Source of the DNA: Chamaelirium japonicum
Taxonomy: Eukaryota; Streptophyta; Magnoliopsida; Liliales; Melanthiaceae
Direction of reading: 5' to 3'
Assembly: GCA_947650365.1 (NCBI GenBank)
Contig: CANTAL010000099.1
Span: 124,001-188,000 of the forward strand
DNA length: 64,000 nt
The notes under the pieces are model-generated. The model worked only from the letters and a program-made list of their open reading frames with translations. It searched no databases and was not told the DNA's origin. The translations under genes were made by a program, and so were the position numbers. Positions 43,311 to 56,454 of the stretch are shown here, in pieces. The stretch's first letter is position 1. Each line of letters opens with the position of its first letter.

Positions 43311-43596
43311 CATTCGCACGATCCATTCTAATTCATTCATACGATCCATTCTATTTCATTCGTATGATCCAATCTAATTCATTCGTACAGTATGATTCAT
43401 TCTAATTCATTCGTACGATTCATTCTAATTCAATCCATTCTAATTCATTCGTATGATCCATTCTAATTCCTTCGTACGATCCATTCTAATTCATTAGCAT
43501 GATCCATTCTAATTCATTAGCATGATCCATTCTAATTCATTAGCATGATCCATTCTAATTCATTCGTACGATCTATTCTAATTCATTCAGACGATC
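42439..43596 (+). repeat. F block with 452-bp internal duplication
   Basis: The block opens at the ACATTCGTGCGAATCC junction. The motif CGAATGTATCCACTC followed by CATACGATCCATCC occurs at 42,599 and again at 43,051, 452 bp apart, and the flanking monomers match for several hundred bases. The same 452-bp spacing appears in the related block at 46,593 and 47,045, so the local duplication preceded the copying of this segment. Three consecutive TTAGCATGATCC monomers lie at about 43,490-43,560. Confidence 0.8.
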
Positions 43597-44558
43597 CATT
43601 AGAATGGATAGTACGAATGAATTAGAATGGATCGTATGAATGAATTAGAATGGATCGTACGAATGAGTAAGAATGGATCGTACGAATGAATTAGAATGGA
43701 TTGAATTAGTATGAATCGTACGAATGAATTAGAATGGATCATACGAATGAATTATAATGGATCGTATGAATGAATTAGAATGGATCATGCTAATCCATTC
43801 TAATTCATTCTAATTCATTCTAATTCATTCATACGATCCATTCTAATTCATTCACACGAATGTATCCATTCTAATTCATTCATACGATCCATTCTAATTC
43901 ATTCGTACGATCCATTCTAATTCACTCATACGATCCATTCTAATACATTCTAATTCATTCGTACGATCCATTCTAATTCATTCGTACGATCCATTCTAAT
44001 TCATTCGCACGATCCATTCTAATTCATTCGTACGATCCATTCTAATTCATTCATACGATCCATTCTAATTCATTCGTACGATCCAATCTAATTCATTCGT
44101 ACAAATGTATCCATTCTAATTCATTCGTACGATCCATTCTAATTCATTCGCACGATCCATTCTAATTCATTCGTACGATCCATTCTAATTCATTCGTACG
44201 ATCCATTCTAATTCATTCGTATGATCCATTCTAATTAATTCATATGATCCATTCTAATTCATTCGTACGATCCATTCTAATTCATTCATACAATCCATTC
44301 TAATTCATTCGCACGAATGTATCCATTCTAATTAATTCGTAGGATCCATTCTAATTCATTCGCACCATCCAGTCTAATTGATTCGCATGATCCAGTCTAA
44401 TTCATTCGCACGATCCATTCTAATTCATTCGCACGAATGTATCCATTCTAATTCATTCGTACGATCCATTCTAATTCATTAATATGATCCATTCTAATTC
44501 ATTCGTACGATCCATTCTAATTCATATGCCTAAAGGTATCCATTCTAATTCATTCGCA

Positions 44559-45533
44559 CGAAAGAATTAGAATGGATTGTATGAAAGAATTAGAATGGAT
44601 CGTGCGAATGAATTAAAATGGATCGTACGAAGGAATTAGAATGGATCGTACGAAGGAATTAGAATGGATAGTACGAATGAATTAGAATGGATCGTGCGAA
44701 TGAAGTAAAATGGATCGTATGAATGAAATATAATGGATCATATGAATTAGAATGGATCCTACGAATGAAATAGAATGGATCGTACGAATGAATTAGAATA
44801 GATTGTGCGAATGGATTAGAATGGATCATACGATTGAGTAAGAATGGATTGTACGAATGAAATAGAATAGATCGTACGAATGAATTAGAATGGATCATGC
44901 TAATGAATTAGAATTGATCGTACGAATGAATTAGATTAGATTGTGCGAATGAATTAGAATGGATCGTACGAATGAATTGGAATGGATACATACGTGCGAA
45001 TGAATTAGAATGGATCGTATGAATTAGAATGGATCGTACGATTGAGTAAGAATGGATTGTACGAATGAAATATAATAGATCGTACGAATGAATTAGAATG
45101 GATCATGCTAATGAATTAGAATTGATCGTACGAATGAGTAAGAATGGATCGTACGAATGAAACAGAATGGATCATATGAATGAATTAGAATGGATCGAAC
45201 GAATGAATTAGAATGGATACATTCGTGCAAAAGAATTAGAATGGATTGTATGAATGAATTAGAATGGATCGTGTGAATGAATTAGAATGGATCGTGCGAA
45301 TGAATTAGAATGGATCGTGCGAATAAATTAGAATGGATCGTAAGAATTAATTAGAATGGATTGTGCGAATGAATTAGAATGGATCGTACGAATGAATTAG
45401 AATGGATCGTACGAATGAATTAGAATGGATCGTATGAATGAATTAGAATGGATCGTAGTAATGAATTAGAATGGATCCTACGAATGAATTAGAATAGATT
45501 GTGCGAATGAATTAGAATGGATCTGAATCGTGT
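44559..45533 (-). repeat. R block with repeated ACGATTGAGTAAG marker
   Basis: The marker CATACGATTGAGTAAG, followed by a GAAATAGAATAGATC unit and then CATGCTAATGAATTAG, is found at about 44,827 and in slightly changed form at about 45,037. The same chain recurs at about 48,093, 48,300 and 51,127. These linked variants define an R submodule of roughly 210 bp. The block begins just after an unusual non-consensus string, CATATGCCTAAAGGTATCC, at 44,523-44,541. Confidence 0.78.
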
Positions 45534-47320
45534 ATCCATTCTAATTCATTCGTACGACCCATTCTAATTCATTCGTACGATCCATTCTAATTCATTCGCA
45601 CGATCCATTATAATTCATTCATACGATCCATTCTAATTCATTCATACAATCCATTCTAATTCTTTTGCACGAATGTATCCATTCTAATTCATTCGTTCGA
45701 TCCATTCTAATTCATTCATACGATCCATTCTAATTCATTCTAATCCATTCTAATTCATTCGTACTATTCTAATTCATTCGTACGAATGAATTAGAATGGA
45801 TCGTACGAATGAATTAGAATGGATCGTATGAATGAATTAGAATGGATCGTACGAATGAATTAGAATGGATCGTACGAATGAATTAGAGTGGATTGAATTA
45901 GAATGAATCGTACGAATGAATTAGACTTGATACATTCGTGTGAATGAATTAAAATGGATAATACGAATGAGTAAGAATGGATTGTAGAATTAGAATGGAT
46001 CATACGAATGAATTAGAATGGATCGTACGAATGAATTAGAATGGATTGAATTAGAATGAATCAGAATGGATCGTATGAATGAATTAGAATAGATTGTGCG
46101 AATGAATTCCAATGGATCGTACGAATGAATTAGAATGGATCGTACGAATGAATTATAATGGATCGTATGAATGAATTAGAATAGATTGTGCGAATGAATT
46201 AGAATGGATCGTACGAATGAATTAGAATGGATCGTACGAATGAATTAGAATGGATCGTATGAATGAATTAGAATGGATCGTGCGAATGAATTAGAATGGA
46301 TCGTATGAATGAATTAGAATGGATCATACGAATGAATTAGAATGGATACATTCGTACGAATGAATTAGAATGGATCATGCGAATGAATTAGAATGGATCG
46401 TACGAATGAATTAGAATGGATACATTCGTGCGAATCCATTCTATTTCATTCGTACGATCCATTCTAATTCATTCGCACGATCCATTCTAATTCATTCATA
46501 CGATCCATTCTAATTCATTCGTACGATCCTTTCTAATTCATTCGTACGATCCATTCTAATTCATTCGCACAATCTATTCATATTCATTCGTACAAATGTA
46601 TCCACTCTAATTCATTCATACGATCCATCCTAATTCATTTGTACGAATGTATCCACTCTAATTCATTCATACGATCCATTCTAATTCATTCGCACGAATG
46701 TATCCATTCCAATTCATTCGTACGATCCATTCTAATTCATTCGCACAATCTATTCTAATTCATTCGTACGATCAATTCTAATTCATTAGCATGATCCATT
46801 CTAATTCATTCGTACGATCTATTCTAATTCATTCGTACGATCCATTCTAATTCATTCGCACGATCCATTCTAATTCATTCATACGATCCATTCTATTTCA
46901 TTCGTACGATCCATTCTAATTCATTCGCACAATCCATTCTAATTCATTCATACGATCCATTCTAATTCATTCGTACAATCCATTCTAATTCATTCGTACG
47001 ATCCATTCTAATTCATTCGCACAATCTATTCTAATTCATTCGTACGAATGTATCCACTCTAATTCATTCATACGTTCCATCCTAATTCATTTGTACGAAT
47101 GTATCCACTCTAATTCATTCATACGATCTATTCTAATTCATTCGCACGAATGTATCCATTCCAATTCATTCGTACGATCCATTCTAATTCATTCGCACAA
47201 TCTATTCTAATTCATTCGTACAATCAATTCTAATTCATTAGCATGATCCATTCTAATTCATTCGTACGATCTATTCTAATTCATTCGTACGATCCATTCT
47301 AATTCATTCGCACGATCCAT
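45441..47320. repeat. Segmental duplication, second copy
   Basis: This is the partner of 41,470-43,310 with the same order of blocks: R to 45,533, F to 45,780, R to 46,433, then F. Small differences include TCTGAATCGTGT for TCTGGATCGTGT (45,522), GACTTGATAC for GAGTTGATAC (about 45,925), and TTCATATTC for TTCTAATTC (about 46,578). The segment between the copies, 43,311-45,440, has its own R blocks (43,597-43,795 and 44,559-45,533) and an F block (43,796-44,558), so this is not a simple head-to-tail duplication. Confidence 0.83.
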
Positions 47321-47953
47321 TCTAATTCATTCGTATGATCCATTCTAATTAATTCGCACGATCCATTCTAATTCATTCGCACGAATGTATCCATTCTAAT
47401 TCATTCGTATGATCCATTCTAATTCATTCATACGATCCATTCTAATTCATTCGCACGATCCATTCTAATTCATTCATACGATCCATTCTAATTCATTCGT
47501 ACGATCCATTCTAATTCATTCTTATGATCCATTCTAATTCATTCGCACAATCTATTCTAATTCATTCATACGATCCATTCTAATTCATTCGTACGATCCA
47601 TTCTAATTCATTCGTACGATCTATTCTAATTCATTCGCACAATCTATTCTAATTCATTCATACGATCCATTCTGATTCATTCTAATTCAATCCATTCTAA
47701 TTCATTCGTACGATCCATTCTAATTCATTCGTACGATCCATTCTAATTCTACGATCCATTCTTACTCATTCGTATTATCCATTTTAATTCATTCACACGA
47801 ATGTATCAACTCTAATTCATTCGTACGATTCATTCTAATTCAATCCATTCTAATTCATTCATACGATCCATTCTAATTCATTCGTACGATTCATTCTAAT
47901 TCATTCATACGATCCATTCTAATTCATTCGTACGATCCATTCTAATTCATTCG
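46434..47953 (+). repeat. Long F block
   Basis: About 1.5 kb of F monomers, including the 452-bp local duplication, then a regular run from 47,330 to 47,660. Short 15-bp monomers (CTAATTCAATCC) occur at about 47,690 and 47,837. Monomers lacking the usual spacing (TAATTCTACGATCC followed by TTACTCATTCGTATTATCC) occur at about 47,745-47,780. That unusual string recurs at about 50,725 and 56,230, marking a dispersed F submodule. The block ends in the 32-bp palindrome centred on GTAC at 47,953. Confidence 0.82.
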
Positions 47954-48556
47954 TACGAATGAATTAGAATAGTACGAATGAATTAGAATGGATTAGAATG
48001 AACTAGAATGGATTAGAATGGATCGTACGAATGAAATAGAATGGATCGTACGAATAAATTAGAATAGATTGTGCGAATGGATTAGAATCGATCATACGAT
48101 TGAGTAAGAATGGATTGTACGAATGAAATAGAATAGATCGTACGAATCAATTAGAATGGATCATGCTAATGAATTAGAATTGATCGTACGAATGAATTAG
48201 AATAGATTGTGTGAATGAATTAGAATGGATCGTACGAATGAATTGGAATGGATACATTCGTGCGAATGAATTAGAATGGATCGTATGAATTAGAATGGAT
48301 CGTACGATTGAGTAAGAATGGATTGTACGAATGAAATAGAATAGATCGTATGAATGAATTAGAATGGATCATGCTAATGAATTAGAATTGATTGTACGAA
48401 TGAGTAAGAATGGATCGTACGAATGAAATAGAATGGATCGTATGAATGAATTAGAATGGATCATACGAATGAATTAGAATGGGTCATACGAATGGGTCGT
48501 ATGAATGAATTAGAATGGATCGTGCGAATGAATTAGAATGGATCGTACGAATGAAA

Positions 48557-49480
48557 TAGAATGGATCGTACGAATGAATTAGAATGGATCATACGAATGA
48601 ATTAGAATGGATTGAATTAGAATGGATCGTATGATAAGAATGGATCGTACGAATGAAATAGAATAGGTCGTACGGATAAATGAATTTGGATCATACGAAT
48701 GAATTAGAAAGGATATATTCGTGCGAATGAATTAAAATAGATCGTATGAATGAATTAGATTGGATCGTATTAATGAATTAGAATGGATCATGCGAATGAA
48801 TTAGAATGGATCGTACGAATGAATTAGAATGGATCTGGATCGTGTATCCATTCTAATTCATTCGTACGACCCATTCTAATTCATTCGTACGATCCATTCT
48901 AATTCATTCGCATTCTAATTCATTCGCACGATCCATTCTAATTCATTCATACAATCCATTCTAATTATTTTGCACGAATGTATCCTTTCTAATTCATTCG
49001 TACGATCCAAATTCATTTATCCGTACGATCTATTCTATTTCATTCGTACGATCCATTCTTATCGTACGATCCATTATAATTCAATCCATTCTAATTCATT
49101 CGTACGATCCATTCTAATTCATTCGTACGATCCATTCTATTTCATTCGTACGATCCATTCTAATTCTTTTGCACGAATGTATCCATTCTAATTCATTCTA
49201 ATTTAATCCATTCTTACTCATTCGTACGATCCATTCTAATTCATTCGTACGATCCAATCTAATTCATTCGTACGATCCATTCTAATTCATTCGCACAATC
49301 TATTCTAATTCATTCGTACGATCCATTCTAATTCATTCGCACGATCCATTCGCATTCACTCAAACGATCCATTCTAATTCATTCATATGATCCATTCTAA
49401 TTCATTCGCACGAATGTATCCATTCTAATTCATTCGTACGATCCATTCTAATTCATTCGTACAATCCATTCTAATTCATT
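48557..49480 (+). repeat. Left arm of a 924-bp inverted repeat
   Basis: This interval is the reverse complement of 58,651-59,574. Paired positions sum to 108,131 throughout with no indel. For example 48,711-48,720 pairs with 59,411-59,420, 48,831-48,840 with 59,291-59,300, and 49,351-49,360 with 58,771-58,780. I counted fewer than about 20 mismatches by eye. The arm itself switches from R to F at about 48,843. It contains the rare strings GGATAAATGAATTTGG (near 48,674), CAAATTCATTTATCC (near 49,008) and CGCATTCACTCAAACG (near 49,351). Beyond 49,480 the match continues with indels. Confidence 0.9.
48611..49085. repeat. Nested inverted repeat, 114-bp arms
   Basis: Within the left arm, 48,611-48,724 (R) is the near reverse complement of 48,972-49,085 (F), with paired positions summing to 97,696 and a 247-bp spacer. 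Both arms hold the diagnostic non-consensus GGATAAATGAATTTGG string or its complement, and the ATAAGAATGG/CCATTCTTAT monomer. Several mismatches separate the arms, for example ATATATTC against the complement of GAATGTAT. The same nested pair exists at 59,046-59,159 and 59,407-59,520. Confidence 0.82.
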
Positions 49481-49879
49481 CGCACGATCCATTCTAATTC
49501 ATTCATACGATTCATTCTATTTCATTCGTACGATCCATTCTTACTCATTCGTACGATCCATTCTTACTCATTCGTACGATCCATTCTAATTCATTCGTAC
49601 GACCCATTCTAATTCATTCGTACGATCCATTCTAATTCATTCGCACGATCCATTCTAATTCATTCGCACGATCCATTCTAATTCATTCATACGATCCATT
49701 CTAATTCATTCGTATGATCCATTCTAATTCATTCGTACTATCCATTCTAATTCATTCATACGATCCATTCTAATTCCTTCGTACGATCCATTCTAATTCA
49801 TTCGTACGATCCATTCTAATTCATTCGCCCGATCCATTCTAATTCATGCATACGATCCATTCTATTTCATTCGTACGAT

Positions 49880-49995
49880 CCATTCTTACTCATTCGTACG
49901 ATCCATTCTAATTCATTTGCACGAAGGTATCCATTCTAATTCATTCGTACTATCCATTCTAATTCCTTCGTACGATCCATTCTAATTCCTTCGTA
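49880..49995 (+). repeat. Dispersed F submodule with CGAAGGTATCC
   Basis: A chain of linked variants, CTTACTCATTCGT, TTTGCACGAAGGTATCC (28-bp form with AAGG), GTACTATCC and CTAATTCCTTCG, stays together wherever it appears: near 2,960-3,060, 15,015-15,115, 17,330-17,400, 23,000-23,100, 40,940-41,040, here, 50,525-50,620 and 52,420-52,520. Conservation of four independent variants in order shows the chain of about 100 bp has been copied as a block. Confidence 0.8.
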
Positions 49996-50099
49996 CGATC
50001 CATTCTATTTCATTCATACGATCGTATGAATGAATTAGAAGGGATCGTATGAATGAAATAGAATGGATCGTACGAATGAATTAGAATGGATCGTGCGAA

Positions 50100-50446
50100 T
50101 GAATTAGAATGGATCGTACGAATGAATTAGAATGGATCGTACGAAGGAATTAGAATGGATCGTACGAAGGAATTAGAATGGATAGTACGAATGAATTAGA
50201 ATGGATACCTTCGTGCAAATGAATTAGAATGGATCGTACGAATGAGTAAGAATGGATCATACGAATGAAATAGAATGGATCGTATGCATGAATTAGAATG
50301 GATCGTGCGAATGAATTAGAATGGATCGTACGAATGAATTAGAATGGATCGTACGAAGGAATTAGAATGGATCGTATGAATGAATTAGAATGGATCGTGC
50401 GAATGAATTAGAATGGATCGTACGAATGAAATAGAATGGATTCGCA
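50100..50446 (-). repeat. R segment directly repeated near 58,190
   Basis: The rare monomer CGTATGCATG at 50,281 and the linked chain (two GAAGGAATTAG units, ATAGTACG, TACCTTCGTGCAAATG, GAGTAAG, GAAATAG) recur in the same order at 58,190-58,480, where CGTATGCATG is at 58,369 (offset 8,088). The match is direct, although neighbouring sequence at 48,557-49,480 and 58,651-59,574 matches in inverted orientation. Direct and inverted copies are therefore interleaved here. Confidence 0.75.
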
Positions 50447-51100
50447 CGAATGTATCCATTCTAATTCATTCATATGATCCATTCTAATTCATTCATACGA
50501 TCCATTCTATTTCATTCGTACGATCCATTCTTACTCATTCGTATGATCCATTCTAATTCATTTGCACGAAGGTATCCATTCTAATTCATTCGTACTATCC
50601 ATTCTAATTCCTTCGTACGATCCATTCTAATTAATTCATACGATCCATTCTAATTCATTCGCACGAATGTATCCATTCTAATTCATTCGTACGATCCATT
50701 CTAATTCATTCATACGATCCATTCTAATTCTACGATCCATTCTTACCCATTCGTATTATCCATTTTAATTCATTCACACGAATGTATCAACTCTAATTCA
50801 TTCGTACGATTCATTCTAATTCAATCCATTCTAATTCATTCGTACGATCCATTCTAATTCATTCGTACGATCCATTCTAATTCATTCATACGATCCATTC
50901 TAATTCATTCGTACGATCCATTCTAATTTATTCGTACAATCCATTCTAATTCATTCGCACGATCCATTCGTATTCACTCAAACGATCCATTCTAATTCAT
51001 TCATATGATCCATTCATTCGTACGATCCATTCTTACTCATTCGTACGATCCATTCTAATTCATTTGCACGAAGGTATCCATTCTAATTCATTCGTACTAT

Positions 51101-51773
51101 TCGTGCGAATGAATTAGAATGGATCATACGGTTGAGTAAGAATGGATTGTACGAATGAAATAGAATAGATCGTACGAATGAATTAGAATGGATCATGCTT
51201 GAATTAGAATTGATCGTACGAATGAATTAGAATAGATTGTGCGAATGAATTAAAATGGATACATTCGTGTGAATGGATTAGAATGGATCGTATGAATGAA
51301 TTAGAATGGATTGTATCAATTAGAATGGATCGTATGAATGAATTAGAATGGATCGTTTGAATGAAATAGAATGGATCGTACGAATGAATTAGAATGGATC
51401 GTGCGAATGAATTAGAATGGATCGTGCGAATGAGTAAGAATGGATCGTACGAATGAAATAGAATGGATCGTATGAATGAATTTGATTGGATCATATTAAT
51501 GAATTAGAATGGATCGTACGAATGAATTAGAATAGATCGTACGAATGAATTAGAATGGATACGAATGGATCGTATGAATGAATTAGAATGGATCGTACGA
51601 ATGTATTAGAATGGATCGTACGAATGAATTAGAATGGATTGAATTAGAATGAATTGTACGAATGAATTAGAATGAATCATACCGTACGAATGAATTAGAA
51701 TGGATCATATGAATGAATTAGAATGGATCGTATGAATGAATTAGAATGGATCGTACGAATGAATTAGAATGTA
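51101..51773 (-). repeat. R block
   Basis: R monomers from ACTATTCGTGCGAATG (51,097) to GAATGTATCCATTCTC (51,768). Notable are a truncated unit CATGCTTGAATTAG at about 51,194, a shortened TGTATCAATTAG at about 51,313, and three CTTACTC/GAGTAAG or GAAATAG variants whose spacing removes the usual in-frame stop. This leaves a 291-bp open frame on the complementary strand at 51,204-51,494 that translates only to satellite-derived repeats. Confidence 0.8.
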
Positions 51774-54700
51774 TCCATTCTCATTCATTCGTACGATCCA
51801 TTCTAATTCATTCGTATGATCTATTCTAATTCATTCGCATGATCCATTCTAATTCCTTCGTACGATCCATTTTAATTCATTCGCACGATCCATTCTAATT
51901 CATTCATACGATCCATTCTAATTCATTCGTACGATCCATTCTAATTTCTTCGTATGATCTATTTTAATTCCTTCGTACGATCCATTCTAATTCATTCGCA
52001 CGATCCATTCTAATTCATTCATACGATCCATTCTAATTCATTCGTACGATCCATTCTAATTCATTTGTACGATCCATTCTAATTCATTCGCACAATCTAT
52101 TCTAATTCATTCGTACGATCCATTCTAATTCATTCGCACGATCCATTCTAAGTCATTCGCACAATCTATTCTAATTTATTCGTATGATCCATTCTAATTC
52201 ATTCGCACGATCCATTCTAATTCATTCATACGGTCCATTCTATTTCATTCGTACGATCCATTCTAATTTATTCGTACGATCCATTCTAATTCATTCGTAC
52301 GATCCATTCTAATTCATTCGCACAATCTATTCTAATTCATTCGTACGATCCATTCTAATTCATTCGCACGATCCATTCTAATTCATTCATACGATCCATT
52401 CTATTTCATTCGTACCATCCATTCTTACTCATTCGTACGATCCATTCTAATTCATTTGCACGAAGGTATCCATTCTAATTCATTCGTACTATCCATTCAA
52501 ATTCCTTCGTACGATCCATTATAATTCCTTCGTACGAATGAAGTAAAATGGATCGTATGAATGAAACAGAATGGATCATATGTATCCATTCTAATTCATT
52601 CGTACTATTCGTGCGATCCATTCATTCGTACGAAAGAATTAGAATGGATTGTATGAATGAATTAGAATGGATCGTGCGAATGAATTAGAATGGATCGTAC
52701 GAATGAATTAGAATAGATTGTGCGAATGAATTAGAATGGATCTGGATCGTGTATCCATTCTAATTCATTCGTACGACCCATTCTAATTCATTCGTACGAT
52801 CCATTCTAATTCATTCGCATTCTAATTCATTCGCACGATCCATTCTAATTCATTCATACAATCCAATGAATTAGAATGGGTCGTACAAATGAATTAGAAT
52901 GGATCGTACGAATGAATTAGAATAGATTGTGCGAATGAATTAGAATGGATCGTACGAATGAATTAGAATGGATCGTACGAATGAATTAGAATGGATCATA
53001 TGAATGAATTAGAATGGATCGTGCGAATGAATTAGAATGGATCGTACGAAGGAATTAGAATAGATCATACGAAGAAATTAGAATGGATCGTACGAATGAA
53101 TTAGAATGGATCGTATGAATGAATTAGAATGGATCGTGCGAATGAATTAAAATGGATCGTACGAAGGAATTAGAATGGATCATGCGAATGAATTAGAATA
53201 GATCATACGAATGAATTAGAATGGATCGTACGAATGAATTAGAATGGATACATTCGTGCAAAAGAATTAGAATGGATTGTATGAATGAATTAGAATGGAT
53301 CGTTTGAGTGAATGCGAATGGATCGTACGAATGAATTAGAATGGATCGTACGAATGAATTAGAATGGATTGTACGAATGAAATAGAATGGATCGTATGAA
53401 TGAATTAGAATGGATCGTTTGAGTGAATGCGAATGGATCGTGCGAATGAATTAGAATGGATTGTACGAATGAAATACAATGGATCATATGAATGAATTAG
53501 AATGGATTGAATTAGAATGAATCGTACGAATGAATTAGAATGAATCATACCGTACGAATGAATTAGAATGGATCGTACGAATGAATTAGAATGGATCGTA
53601 CGAATGAATTAGAATGGATCGTATGAATGAATTAGAATGGATCGTGCGAATGAATTAGAATGGATCGTACGAATGAATTAGAATAGATTGTGCGAATGAA
53701 TAAGAATAGATCATACGAAGAAATTAGAATGGATCGTACGAATGAATTAGAATGGATCGTATGAAAGAATTAGAATGGATACATTTGTGCGAATCCATTC
53801 TATTTCATTCGTACGATCCATTCTAATTCATTCGCACGATCCATTCTTACTCATTCGTACGATCCATTCTAATTCATTCGTACGATCCATTCTAATTCAT
53901 TCGTACGATCCATTCTAATTCAATCCATGCGAATGAATACGAATGGATTAGAATGGATCGTACGAATGAATTAGAATGGATCTGGATCATGTATCCATTC
54001 TAATTCATTCGAACGACCCATTCTAATTCATTCGTACGATCCATTCTAATTCATTTGGCGATCCATTCTAATTCATTCATACGATCCATTCTAATTCATT
54101 CATACAATCCATTCTAATGGATCGTGCGAATGAATTAGAATGGATCGTACGAATGAATTGGAATGGATACATTCGTGCGAATGAATTAGAATGGATCGTG
54201 CGAATGAATTAGAATGGATCGTACGAATGAATTAGAATGGGTCGTACGAATGATGGATCGTACGAATGAGTAAGAATGGATCGCACGAATGAGTAAGAAT
54301 GGATCGTACGAATGAAATAGAATGGATCGTATGAATGAATTAGAATGGATCGTGCGAATGAATTAGAATGGATTGTACGAATGAATTAGAATGGATCGTA
54401 CGAATGAATTAGAATGGATACATTCGTGCGAATGAATGCGAATGGATCGTGCGAATGAATTAGAATGGATTGTACGAATGAATTAGAATGGATCGTACGA
54501 ATGAATTAGAATGGATACATTCGCACAAATTAGAATGAATTAGAATGGATTGTATGAATGAGTAAGAATGGATCGTACGAATGAAATAGAATGGATCGTA
54601 TGAATGAATTAGAATGGATCGTACGAATGAATTAGAATGGATTGTACGAATGAATTAGAATGGATACCTTCGTGCAAATGAATTAGAATGGATCTTACGA

Positions 54701-55343
54701 ATGAGTAAGAATGGATCGTGCGAATAAATTAGAATGGATCGTACGAATGAAATAGAATGGATTCGCACGAATGTATCCATTCTAATTCATTCATACGATC
54801 CATTCTAATTCATTCGTACGATCCATTCTAATGATTCGTACGAATGAATTAGAATGGATCGTACGAATGAATTAGATTGGATCGTACGAAGGAATTAGAA
54901 TGGATCATACGAAGGAATTAGAATGAATCGTACGAAGGAATTAGAATGGATAGTACGAATGAATTAGATTGGATCGTACGAATGAATTAGAATGGATCGT
55001 GTGAATGAATTAGAATGGATCGTATGAATGAATTAGAATGGATCGTACGAAGGAATTAGAATGGATCGTACGAATGAATTAGAAAGGATACATTCGAATT
55101 CATTCGTACGATCCATTCTAATTCCTTCGTACGATCCATATTCTAATTCATTCGCACGATCCATTATAATTCATTCATACGATCCATTCTAATTTATTCG
55201 CACGATCCATTTTAATTTATTCGTACGATCCATTCTAATTCATTCGCACAATCTATTCTAATTCATTCGAACGATCCATTCTAATTCATTCGCACGATCC
55301 ATTCTAATTCATTCATACGATCCATTCTATTTCATTCGTACGA
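51774..55343. repeat. Finely shuffled F/R region
   Basis: Orientation here is F 51,774-52,532, a short R and F exchange to 52,745, F to 52,866, R to 53,792, F to 53,931, R to 53,990, F to 54,116, R to 54,770, F to 54,834, R to 55,090, F to 55,343. Junctions include the TCTGGATCGTGT bridge (52,740) and a TCTGGATCATGT variant (53,984). Two TTTGAGTGAATGCG monomers lie at about 53,305 and 53,415. Nothing other than monomer was seen. Confidence 0.8.
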
Positions 55344-56422
55344 AGGAATTAGAAAGGATCGTACGAATGAATTAGAATGGATCGTGCGAATGAATTAGAA
55401 TATAGATCGTACGAATGAATTAGAATGGATCGTACGAATGAATTCGAATATAACCTTTCTAATTCATTCGTACGATCCATTCTAATTCATTCATACGATC
55501 CTTTCTAATTCCTTCGTACGAATGAAATAGAATGGATCGTATGAATGAATTAGAATGGATCGTGCGAATGAATTAGAATGGATCGTTCGAATGAATTAGA
55601 ATAGATTGTGCGAATGAATTAGAATGGATCGTACGAATGAATTAGAATGGATCGTGCGAATAAATTAGAATGGATCGTATGAATGAATTAGAATGGATCG
55701 TGTGAATGAATTAGAATATGGATCGTACGAAGGAATTAGAATGGATCGTACGAATGAATTCGAATGTATCCTTTCTAATTCATTCGTACGATCCATTCTA
55801 ATTCCTTCGTACGATCCATTCTAATTCATTCGTACGATCCATTCTAATTCATTCGCACGATCCATTCTAATTCATTTGTACGAATGTATCCACTCTAATT
55901 CATTCATACGATCCATTCTAATTCATTCGCACGAATGTATCCATTCCAATTCATTCGTACGATCCATTCTAATTCATTCGCACAATCTATTCTAATTCAT
56001 TCGTACGATCAATTCTAATTCATTAGCATGATCCATTCTAATTCATTCGTACGATCTATTCTATTTCATTCGTACAATCCATTCTAATTCATTCGTACTA
56101 TCCATTCTAATTCCTTCGTACGATCCATTCTAATTCATTCATACGATCCATTCTAATTCATTCGCACGAATGTATCCATTCTAATTCATTCGTACGATCC
56201 ATTCTAATTCATTCATACGATCCATTCTAATTCTACGATCCATTCTTACTCATTCATATTATCCATTTTAATTCATTCACACGAATGTATCAACTCTAAT
56301 TCATTCGTACGATTCATTCTAATTCAATCCATTCTAATTCATTCGTACGATCTGTTCTAATTCATTCGTACGATCCATTCTAATTCATTCATACGATCCA
56401 TTCTAATTCATTCGTACGATCC

Positions 56423-56454
56423 ATTCTAATTCATTCGTACGAATGAATTAGAAT
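56423..56454. other. 32-bp palindrome at an F-to-R switch
   Basis: Same palindrome as at 41,795, centred on GTAC at 56,437. It is followed by GAATAGTACG, a short monomer junction also seen after the palindromes near 15,200, 41,120 and 47,970. This shows that the switch point was copied together with its flank. Confidence 0.88.

Noticed and set aside
44659..44898. 79-residue open frame on the minus strand
   Set aside because: Satellite-derived repeats in an R block, with no start context or neighbouring gene signals.
48970..49191. Two closely related 73-residue open frames (here on plus, and 58,940-59,161 on minus)
   Set aside because: Their near identity looks like conservation but is explained by the 924-bp inverted repeat that contains both. 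The residues are the same 23-residue satellite translation.
51204..51494. 96-residue open frame on the minus strand, the longest in the window
   Set aside because: Same repeat translation. It ends at the next consensus CTAATTC stop. No sign of a real protein.
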